The notes beneath the pieces are model-generated. The model searched no databases and was not told the origin of the DNA. It was given only the letters and a program-made list of their open reading frames with translations. Positions 43,201 to 55,200 of a stretch of DNA of 64,000 nucleotides are shown here, piece by piece. The stretch is from Azorinus chamasolen (taxonomy: Eukaryota; Mollusca; Bivalvia; Cardiida; Solecurtidae). Both the position numbers and the translations under genes were made by a program. The stretch spans positions 49,807,394-49,871,393 of the forward strand of contig OY755252.1 in NCBI GenBank assembly GCA_963576725.1, written 5' to 3'. Numbering within the stretch: position 1 is the stretch's first letter; the number at the start of each line of letters is the position of its first letter.

Positions 43201-46200
43201 ATTGTGTAGTTTTGAAATCCTACTGAGCAAAGGCTCTATTTATCATACTGGTTTCAAAAAGTGACTTTTACAGAGGCGTCAAAAGGGGTCAATATGAGGA
43301 AATGGGTTAAGAAATGCTGCAGCTTAGTATAGGGTAAAGTACGTACAGAAAACTCCTTTTGGGTGCCGTCTGCACGACTTAAACTCAGCATAAAGCAGCC
43401 ACCTGTCTCAAAAGTCGTCTTCATAAAACATTCGAGTTATTGAGGTATTAGTGTCCTTTACCATTTCTTTTGTAGATTTTATAATTGTTTCTTTTCAGAA
43501 ATCTATCCAATAACCATATATCTATCGTGGAAGAAGGAGCATTCAATGGCTTGAGAAGTATCAGATCTTTGTAAGGAATAGCTGCACTCTATATGTAACT
43601 TTACCCTTCTCACGCTGCACTCTGTATGTAACTTTACCCTTCTCATGCTGCACTCAGTATGTAACTTTACCCTTCTCATGTAACTTTCCCTTCTCACGCT
43701 GCACTCTATATGTAACTTTACCCTTCTCATGATGCACTCTATATGTAACTTTACCCTTCTCATGCTGCACGCTGTATGTTACTTTACCCTTCTCACGCTG
43801 CACTCTATTTGTAACTTTACCCTTCTCATGCTGCACTCTATATGTAACTTTACCCTTCTCACACTGCACTCTGTATGTAACTTTACCCTTCTCATGCTGC
43901 ACTCTGTATGTAACTTTACCCTTTTCATGCTGCACTCTGTATGTAACTTTACCCTTCTCACGCTGCACACTATATGTAACTTTATCCTTCTCATGCTGCA
44001 CTCTATATGTAACTTTAGCCTTCTCATGCTGCACTCTATATGTAACTTTACCCTTCTCACGCTGGACTCTATTCGTAACTTTACCCTTCTCACGCTGCGC
44101 TCTATATGTAACTTTACCCTTCTCACGATGCGCTCTATATGTAACTTTACCCTTCTCATGCTGCACTCTGTATGTAATTTTACCAATCTAATGTTGCACT
44201 CTGTATGTAACTTTATCCTTCTCATGCTGCACTCTATATGTAGTTTTACCCTTCTCACGCTGCACTCTGTATGTAACTTTACCCTTCTCACGCTGCACTC
44301 TGTATGTAACTTTACCCTTCTCATGCTGCACTCTATATGTAACTTTACCCTTCTCATGGTGCACTCTATATGTAACTTTACCCTTCTCATGCTGCACTCT
44401 GTATGTTACTTTACCCTTCTCATGCTGCACTCTATATGTAACTTTACACTTCTCATGTTGCACTCTATGTGTAACTTTACCCTTCTCACGCTGGACTCTA
44501 TTTGTAACTTTACCCTTCTCACGCTGCGCTCTATATGTAACTTTACCCTTCTCACGATGCGCTCTATATGTAACTTTACCCTTCTCATGCTGCACTCTGT
44601 ATGTAATTTTACCAATCTAATGTTGCACTCTGTATGTAACTTTATCCTTCTCATGCTGCACACTATATGTAACTTTACCCTTCTCACGCTGCACTCAGTA
44701 TGTAACTTTACCCTTCTCACGCTGCACTCTATATGTAACTTTACCTTTCTCACGCTGCACTCTGTATGTAACTTTACCCTTCTCATGCTGCACACTGTAT
44801 GTAACTTTACCCTTCTCATGGTGCACTCTATATGTAACTTACCCTTCTCACGCTGCACTCTATATGTAACTTTACCCTTCTCACGCTGCACTCTGTATGT
44901 AACTTTACCCTTCTCATGCTGCACTCTATATGTAACTTTACCCTTCTCATGGTGCACTCTATATGTAACTTTACCCTTCTCATGCTGCACTCTGTATGTA
45001 ACTTTACCCTTCTCATGCTGCACTCTGTATGTAACTTTACCCTTCTCATGCTGCACACTGTATGTAACTTTACCCTTCTCATGCAACTTTACCCTTCTCA
45101 CGCTGCACTCTATATGCAACTTTACCCTTCTCACGCTGCACTCTATATGTAACTTTACCCTTCTCATGATGCACTCTATATGTAACTTTACCCTTCTCAC
45201 GCTGCACTCTATATGTAACTTTACCTTTCTCATGCTGCACTCTGTTTGTAACTTTACCATTCTCATGCTGCACTCTATATGTATATTTACTCTTCTCATG
45301 CTGCACTCTATATGTAACTTTACCTTTCTCATGCTGCACTCTATATGTAACTTTACCCTTCTCACGCTGCACTCTATATGTAACTTTACCCTTCTCATGC
45401 TGCACTCTATTTGTAACTTTACCCTTCTCATGCTGCACTCTATATGTATATTTACTCTTCTGATGCTGCACTCTGTATGTAACTTTACCCTTCTTATGCA
45501 ACTTTACCCTTCTCACGCTGCACTCTATATGTAACTTTACCCTTCTCACGCTGCACTCTATATGTAACTTTACCCTTCTCATGATGCACTCTATATGTAA
45601 CTTTACCCTTCTCACGCTGCACTCTATATGTAACTTTACCTTTCTCATGCTGCACTCTATTTGTAACTTTACCCTTCTCATGCTGCACTCTATATGTATA
45701 TTTACTCTTCTCATGCTGCACTCTGTATGTAACTTTACCCTTCTCACGCTGCACTCTGTATGTAACTTTATCCTTCTCATGCTGCACTCTGTATGTAACT
45801 TTACCCTTCTCATGCTGCACTCTGTATGTAACTTTACCCTTCTAATGTTGATAAAAAGAATGATTGCTCAATCACTGATTTGCGATTTGTTCAGTTCTTT
45901 GAGAAACCGAATACTGACCAGCCTTGATCCTGATGACACGCGAAGTGATTCGGCATCTCATATCTGGATCCAAGATGTCTGCAAATGCAAGTCAAAAAGA
46001 CGCGCTTAACTCGAAAAGAGAATACATGTACTATTTTTCTAAACATGTCATTGTCTTTGTGTCAGATTTGTCAGTAACGAGGCAATCCTTACCCCACTGA
46101 GTAAATCAATGTTTGGTCAACTTAGGATCAGAAGCAGTTATCAACCCTTAACCTGGATAATTAAAACTGGCACCACACTTTCTGAATATTTATTAATCAA

Positions 46201-49200
46201 AACGTTGTAACAACAAGCTATCACAGAGGAAAATGATTTCTAACAACCAGTGCAAACCTAATCAAAAGTGCACCATCTGGAGCCCTGTGATCTGGATCTA
46301 CATTGTTACCATCTGGAGCCCTGTGATCTGGATCTACACTGTTACCATCTGTAGTCCTGTGATCTGGATCTACATTGTTACCATCTGGAGCCCTGTGGTC
46401 TGGATCTACACTGTTACCATCTGGAGCCCTGTGATCTGGATCTACACTGTTACCATCTGGAGCCCTGTGATCTGGATCTACATTGTTACCATCTGGAGCC
46501 CTGTGATCTAGATCTACATTGTTACCATCTGGAGCCATGTGATCTGGATCTACATTGTTACCATCTGGAGCCCTGTGATCTGGATCTACATTGTTACCAT
46601 CTGGAGCCATGTGATCTGGATCTACACAGTTACCATCTGGAGCCCTGTGATCTGGATCTGCATTGTTTGCAAAGGTCTTATGTAGTCTGTTCCCGAACTG
46701 TAAGGGTTGATTCTTAACGTTAATAATAGTTTGGACGATGATCTATTTTATCATTTAGACATTTAATAATTGAAAATATTTTTCAATTAATTCATATTTG
46801 TTTTATTTTAGGGACCTGTCTCATAACGACATATACTTGATTAAACGGAACGTATTCAATGGACTGAAAACACTGCGATTCCTGTAAGTTTTATACAGTT
46901 TAATTTATTTTTTATGTATACAGTAGAACCTGTCTTAATCGACCATTAAAACAGGACAGGTAGCAGTTTAATGCAGGTCGAAAGTAATGCAGAAAGCTCC
47001 TATTGGAGCTTTCTGCATTACTTACCCTGCATTCAGAACCGGCTGCTTTTAAGACTCATGTGTCCAATAAATGAACTGTCGCTTAAGAAAGGTTTTACTG
47101 TACATGTACTGGGTGTAGTCATATCATAGCATAGTGTCCATTTCTCTAGGGTTGCATCCAAACATTGTTTTTACTGTCACTGCAAAATATATCGTCGTCT
47201 TCATATATTTATATGCCACCGCCTTTAGAAGACGGGGGCATTAAGTGTTACCCTTGTCCGACCGTCCTGTAAAATTTTCGTTAATGATTTCTTGGCTTGT
47301 GTATGCTGCAATGATTTGATATAGGGTTTGAAACATAACTGTAGTGAGTTGTGCCGTGTCTCCCGTGTTCAGGTATGTTGTTCAGCGGAGGCATCCGTGT
47401 CCCATGAACACATTTCCTTTTATTTAATCTGTCTTCCAGCTTGGCTCATAAAAACATGACGATGAAAACAACCAGTTTTGATCCTGATGAGATTCAAGCT
47501 ACTCATCTGGATCCGGACATGTTTGCAATAGCTGCCATGTATCACTCAGCTACTCTGCGTCTCATCTGGATGGTTAAGATCCAGACATATTTGCAAATGG
47601 CTTTCAGGTAGCGCTGAGTAGGATAATGGTTAAGCTATGACACCTTTGATAACTGTGTCAGTTTATTTTTTATCATTTCCATTTCAACTAGACATTTCCT
47701 ATTAAACACTGGTTAACCCTTTACTCCATACTGGTTAACCCTTTACTCCATACTGGTTAACCCTTTACTCCATACTGGTTAACCCTTTACTCCACACTGG
47801 TTAACCCTTTACTCCACACTGGTTAACCCTTTACTCCACACTGGTTAACCCTTTACCCCATACTGGTTAAACCTTTACTCCATGAGTATTCGTGTAAGAT
47901 ATACTGACAGCATTAGTATTAATTAGATGTATTTAAAATGACACGTGAACAAAGGAAATGTTTTCAATGACAGAAACTGTATAATCATATCTTTATCATT
48001 TTAAGTAAACCGGACAGAGTCTGATCAGATGGCTCCTACTCTGTTTCCAAAAGGCGTAGAACTGAGACGTCTGATCATATGGCTCCTACTGTTTCCAAAA
48101 GGCGTAGAACTGAGACGTCTGATCAGATGGCTCCTACTCTGATTCCAAAAGGCGTAGAACTGAGACGTCTGATCAGATGGCTCCTACTCTTTCCAAAAGG
48201 CGTAGAACTGAGACGTCTGATCAGATGGGCCCTACTCTGATTCCAAAAGGCGTAGAACTGAGACGTCTGATCAGATGGGCCCTACTCTGATTCCAAAAGG
48301 CGTAGAACTGAGACGTCTGATCAGATGGGCCCTACTCTGATTCCAAAAGGCGTAGAACTGAGTTGTCTGATCAGATGGGCCCTACTCTGATTCCAAAAGG
48401 CGTAGAACTGAGTTGTCTGATCAGATGGGCCCTACTCTGATTCCAAAAGGCGTAGAACTGAGACGTCTGATCAGGGTTAACTGTTCGCAGAGGTATTAAC
48501 CATTTACTCCATGAATACGCCTTTCTACGCATATAGGAGCCGTCTGGTCTAGGTCTGGTCTGATATCTTATAATATGATATAGAAATGATTCTGCAGTTT
48601 CTGTCAATGCCAAAAAATTCTGTGCCCATGTCCTATAAAAAAAATCTTAATATTCATGATGTTATTATTTCTTACATGAATATTCATGGAGTAAATGGTT
48701 AAAAGGCTTAAATTGGATTAAACAAATTGCACCCAGATGAAACGCTGTGTTACTTGGCGTGTCAACAACCTACAGGTTGAGTGATGAAATCCTTTACTTC
48801 ATGAATATTCATGTAAGAAATACTGATCATGAATATCAATTAATTGAATGTTGATAGTGGCATGTGAATAAAGGATGTTGTGGCCATGTCAGACGCTGTG
48901 TAATCAATTGTATACTTAGTTACATAATCAACTATACGGACCCTTTAGGACAGATTTCAGCATAATGTAAAGTAAAAATCATGCAGAAAGCTTCCGAATG
49001 AACTTTTTGCATTATTTTCATTCTGCCTGAAAAGAGTCCTTATTTTTAAATTTCCGGTTAAGAGGGGTTTTAGCGTAAACATTTTATCCTAAATTCACCA
49101 ACTGATCTTATCCTACTTCTATCATTATGTTACATCTCAGTGTGAGGCATTGACCTTTAACCTGTCGGTTAACCATTTGCCTATTTTATATTCATGTTAT

Positions 49201-52200
49201 TATACCCCCACAAACGAATTTATTTATTTTATTTGTATGCCCCCAACGGTGTGCATATAATAATCGCATTGTCCGTCCTTCCGTCTGTCCGTCCGTCCGT
49301 CCATCCGTCTGTCCTTCCATCCGTCCCAAATTCGTGTCCGGTCTGTAACTTCTTCATCTATCAATGGATTTCAATATAACTTGCCACAAATGTTAACCAG
49401 ACAGAGACGATGTGTCGCGTTCAACTCCCAGGTCCATGGGTCAAAGTTCAAGGACACAGGGTACAATTAATTTGTAACAAATTCCGTGTCCGGTCTGTAA
49501 CTTCTTTATCTATCAATGGATTTCAATATAACTTGGCACAAATGTTCACCAGACAAAGACGATGTGTCGGGTTTAACTCCCAGGTCCATGGGTCAAAGGT
49601 CAAAGTCACAGGGTAAAATAACTTTGTAACAAATTCCGTGTCCGGTCTGTAACTTCTTTACCTATCAATGGATTTGAATATAACTTGGCACAGATGTTCA
49701 CCACACAAAGACGATATGTCGCTTTCAACTCCTAGGTCCATGGGTCAAAGGTCAAGGTCACAGGGTACAATTACTTTATCACAAATTTAGTGTCTGGTCT
49801 GTAACTTCTTTACATATCAATGGATTTCAATATGATTTGGCACAAATGTTCACCAGGCAAAGATGATGTGTCGCTTTCAACTCCCTGGTCCATGGGTCAA
49901 AGGTCAAGGCCACAGGGTACAATTACTTTGTCACAAATTTCGTGTCCGGTCTGTAACTTCTTTATCTATCAATGTATTTGAATATAACTTGGCACAGATG
50001 TTCACCAGACAAAGACGATGTGTCGCGTTTAGCTCCCTGGTCCATGTGTCAAAGGTCAAGGACACAGGGTACACTTACTTGTTTATCTGTGAATGGATTT
50101 CATAGGCAAACAGAGTAGACCCTGATAAGACGGCTCCTACAGGGTCCGTCTGATCTTAGTTCACCACACAAATCATCACCACACAAAGACGATGTGTCAT
50201 CTCCCTGGTCCATGGGTCAAAGATCAAGGTCACAGTGTACAAACTTTGGGGGCATTTGTCACGTGACTGTGACATCTTTTTGTTTATTTAATTTTTTTTT
50301 TTAATTTTTTTTTTTGGGGGGGGTATACTGGAGCCATGTCCGTCCGTCCGTCACGCTTGTCCGGATCATAACTTTCAAAGTGTAAAAGCTATTGACTTCA
50401 AACTTCATATATTGATAGATCACATTGACCGCAAGTGCAGTGCACACGGTTTGTAACTCTGTCTTCAGTTATTGCCCTTTGCTATTTTTCAGTTTTCCGG
50501 AGTTTTTTTTATAAACATTTACAGATATTGAAGTGATATTTGGTATGTGGCTTTATTATAATGAGTTACAGATCAAGTTTGAATTTCGTTACGCTTCATT
50601 GCTTTTTCACGGAAATATAGTGATTTTACTTAGAAATTTTCCGGAAATTCAGGTTTTCCGGAGTTTTTTTCTACACCTTTATAGATATATAGATCTCTGT
50701 GTCAAATGTGCTAGTGGGGTATTCATCACCTTTAGTGGTAGTTCTAGTTAAGATTTTTTTTAATGGCCAGCGCAGGAACTGTTGAATCGGATCTATAGTA
50801 CACCATAGGCAAACAGAGTAGACCCTGATAAGACGGCTCCTACAGCTCCTACAGGGACCGTCTGATCTTAGTCTGCTCTGTTTGCAAATGCTCGAAAAAG
50901 CGTTTGTATAAAGGAAAATGTTAGAATATCGTATGTATAATAATTATGTGGGCTTGTTAATATTTAAATTGTCATACATTTCGCCTAGTTTGATTTGGGA
51001 ACTGTTGACCGATTGGCAAACAATTTGGAGCGTGATGCAAAGCTGGGTTACTCGGCATCTCAGCTGGATACACACTGTTTATAAATGTCAGGTCGTGATT
51101 TGCAGAATGTTAGTCGACTATTGTTCTCACATTCTTCATAAAGTATAACTACAGTCGACTATTGTTCTCACCTTCTTTATAAAGTATAACTACAGTCGAC
51201 TGTTGGTCTCACCTTCTTATAAAGTATAACTACAGTCGACTATTGTTCTCACCTTCTTTATAAAGTATAACTACAGTCGACTGTTGTTCTCACCTTCTTT
51301 ATAAAGTATAACTACACATTCTTTATAAAGTATAACTACACCTTCTTTATCAAGTTTAACTACAGTCGACTGTTGTTCTCTCCTTCTTTATAAAGTATAA
51401 CTACAGTAAAACCTTTAAACTTCAACATTTTAGTATAGAAGACATCATACCCTTTAAGGCAGGTGGCTGCTTAATGTAGGTTGAAAGTCACTCTGCATTA
51501 AGCTGTCGCCTGTCTTTGACATCGATAATGATACGAATTTGAGTGTTCGAATAATGGAGATTTTACTGTAAGTATTTGGTATATTTTAGGGACATTTCCA
51601 ACAACGTCATTGACATTTTGGAGAGTCAGTCATTTGATGGATTGCACAATCTCCAGGAGTTGTAAGTACCTTGCAAATGTCAGCCCCGTCATACTGAATC
51701 TATATGGGAATATTAAAATGGGTTACATGTATATATATATACATATATATCAGTGATATTAAGATCTGCCCAAAGTACTGATTGTACCTATTCTTCTTCC
51801 GAAGGATAATATGATCTTTTCTCTTAGGATATTTTGCTCGAACCAAAAGCGGATATTTGCCTTTAGGGTATATTCCTTGAATGAAGGCTGACATGGTCTT
51901 CTAGAATAGTATTGCTGAACTAACACGAGTATTTACCCCAATGACATTGAATTGACTCCCCTAAGACATGTTCGAACTAAAAAGTTTGTCAGCATAGTAG
52001 TTTGTTCACGTTATAGCAGGTATTTGCCCCTTGGACATTTTGTTCGAACCAAAGCGAGCCTTTAGCCTTATAGCAGTTAGCTCGAACAAAAACGGACATC
52101 TGCTAGAATCAAAACGGATATTTGCCCATAGATTATATGTTTGTCTCTTCATCTTTGCAATATGCAAATCACGACTACTTGGTTAGGTTTAAATGAAAAC

Positions 52201-55200
52201 CATTAGTTGATGCATGCTTTTATTTCCATATATAAACTTATAAACAATGGATATGTATTTATTGAATCAGCAATTATGCAAGTAGTAGGTAGTGCAAACG
52301 CTGTTGACTTGTGTTGAGCATGGATGAGAGACAACACCGTTAGTTCTAGTAGAAGGGAAACTGTCCTGTAAATATCGGCTTGCACTGGACATTCATATAT
52401 GAGCATACTTGTGTCCCAGTTGAGAGGACAAATGCCCTAGCATGAAAGGAAATATATGCCGGCATAATTGGCCAAAAGTCATTGTTGAAAGGTCAAACGT
52501 CTTAAATGAAGAGGAAAATAGAGGTGTTAGTTCCCACTGTGGTGTCAATTGAATGGAGTTATGCTGTATTTAAGTAAAATATGGGTGGAAATAAATTACA
52601 TTTATTCATCCTTTGAAAAGCATCAGAACCCTAACATTAACTTCCTTCCGATTCGTTAAATCCTTTAAGAAACTATTCAACGGGCATCAAACAACTTGCA
52701 TCTTGGTAAGATGCTGAGATACTCGGCGTCTCATCTGGTTCCAGTCTGTTTGCAAAAGCCGACCCAGACGCACTTAGTATGAGAAGAGTTCGATCTTTCC
52801 CTGCCAATTGCAAATCTATGTTAAGTCTTTCACTGTCAGTCTATGATCATCTATGTTAAGATTTTCACTGCAAGTCTATGGTCTTTCACTGTCAGTCTAT
52901 GATTACCTATGTTAAGTGTTTCACTGCCAGGCTATGATCACCTATGTTAAGTGTTTCACTGCCAGTCTATGATCACTTATGTGATCACCTATGTTAAGTG
53001 TTTCACTGCCAGTCTATGATCACCTATGTTAAGTGTTTCACTGCCAATCTATGATCACCTATGTTAAGTGTTTCGCTGCCAGTTTGTGATCACCTATGTT
53101 AAGTGTTTCGCTGCCAGTCTATGATCACCTATGCTAAGTGTTTCACTGCAGGTCTATGATCACCTATGCTAAGTGTTTCACTGCCAGTCTATGATCACCT
53201 ATGTTAAGTGTTTCACTGCCAGTCTATGATCACATGTGTTAAGTGTTTCGCTGTCAGTCTGTGATCACCTATGTTAAGTGTTTCGCTGCCAGTCTATGCT
53301 CACCTATGTTAAGTGTTTCGCTGCCAGTCTATGCTCACCTGTGTTAAGTGTTTCGCTGCCAGTATATGATCACCTATGATAAGTGTTTCGCTGCCAGTCT
53401 ATGATCACCTAATTTAAGTGTTTCACTGTCAGTCTATGATCATCTATGTTACGTATGTCACAGTCAGTCTATGATCACCTATGTTAAGTGTTTCACTGTC
53501 AGTCTATGATCACCTATGTTAAGTATTTCACTGCCAGTCTATGATCACCTATGTTAAGTATTTCACTATCAGTCTATGATCATCTATGTTAAGTATGTCA
53601 CAGTCAGTCACCTATGTTAAGTGTTTCACTGTCAGTCTATGATCACGTGTGTTAAGTGTTTCGGTCTCAGTCTATGATCACCTATGTTAAGTATTTCACT
53701 GTCAGTATATGGTCACCTATGTTAAGTATTTCACCTTCAGTCTATGATCACCTATGTTAAGTATGTCACAGTCAGTCACCTATGTTAAGTGTTTCACTGT
53801 CAGTCCATGATCACGTGTGTTAGGTGTTTCGGTCTCAGTCTATGATCACCTACGAGTACGTTAAGTTTTTCGCTGTGTCTTTGATCACCTATATTAAGTG
53901 TTTCACTGCCAGTCTGTGATCACCTATGTTAAGGTTTTCGCTCTCAGTCAATGATCACCTGTGTTGTGTTTCGCTGTCAGTCCATGGTCACCTATGTTAA
54001 GTCTTTCGCTCTCAGTCTATGATGACCTATGTGAAGTGATTCACTGCCAGTCTATGATCACCTATGTTAAGTGTTTCGCTGCCAGTTTATGATCACCTAT
54101 GTTAAGTGTTTCGCTGCCAGTCTGTGATCACCTATGTTAAGTGTTTCACTGTCAGTCCATGATCACCTATGTTAAGTATTTCGCTCTCAGTCTATGCTCA
54201 CCTATGTGAAGTGCCTCACTGCCTGTCTATGCTCACCTATGTTAAATATTTCGCTGCCAGTCTATGATCACCTATGTTAAGTGTTTCGCTGCCAGTCTGT
54301 GATCACCTATGTTAAGTGTTTCACTGTCAGTCTATGATCACCTATGTTAAGTGTTTCACTGTCAGTCTATAATTACCTATGCAAACGTCTTAGATCTGAA
54401 TAATACGCTGAGTACCTCGGCGTCTCAATAAGATCCAATTATTTGTGAGTATGCTGTTCAAACAAAAATTGAAAGAAAACCAAAAATGAAATTGAAACCG
54501 GCACATTTTGCAGACGATAGCACCAAAGCAGTGAAAATGTACCTCCAAGAGATCTGCCCTAATCCATCGTTACAGTCGCATTCCCGTCTTAGCAAAGAAA
54601 TTAGAGAATTTTTATTTTAAGAACTGAAATAAATGATATGTAAATTGTTGCAGACGAAACATTACCTATGGTGAAAAGAGATAAAATCGTTTATAGTTTA
54701 TACTGTTGAACTGCGATATCTCGACTCGGATAACTCGAACATCTAGATAACTCGAAATACGGTCCTTCCAGAAAACAATACAGAATACAGGTTCTAAAAT
54801 GTATTACTATGCATATTAAGAAACACATGTGACAGCTTAATGCAAGCCTAAAAAAGTGCTGAAAGCTTCTGCAGGAGAGTTCAGCATTACTTTAGACCTA
54901 CATTAAGCTGGAAAATTGAAAACGTGTCCAGATTAGAAATCGGATGACTACGTGTATTTTATGTTTGTGGTTCAGGATAACGGACGAGTTCCGCTTCTGT
55001 TGTGCGGCCAAGATAGCCGGGACATGCCTGCCAAGGCCGGACGAGTTCTCCTCGTGTACAGATCTCATGTCCAATTTCGTCTTGCGTGTCAGTATCTGGG
55101 TGCTTGGATTAGTAGCGTTCTGGGGAAATTTGGTCGTTGTCATCTGGCGAGTGAGGGATGTAAGAAATGGGAAGGTAAGAGGGCAGATGTACATTCGTGA

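Noticed and set aside
43729..45534. 601-codon open frame on + and 341/244/203-codon frames on -
   Set aside because: All lie in a 33-bp tandem array, both strands are open in several frames, and the peptide is a pure 11-residue repeat with no domain.
46233..46511. 92-codon + frame and 129-codon - frame (APDGNNVDPDHR repeats)
   Set aside because: 36-bp MITE-derived array.
47690..47885. Telomere-like 'ttaaccc' repeats
   Set aside because: The unit is 22 bp and matches the MITE end, not a 6-bp telomere repeat.
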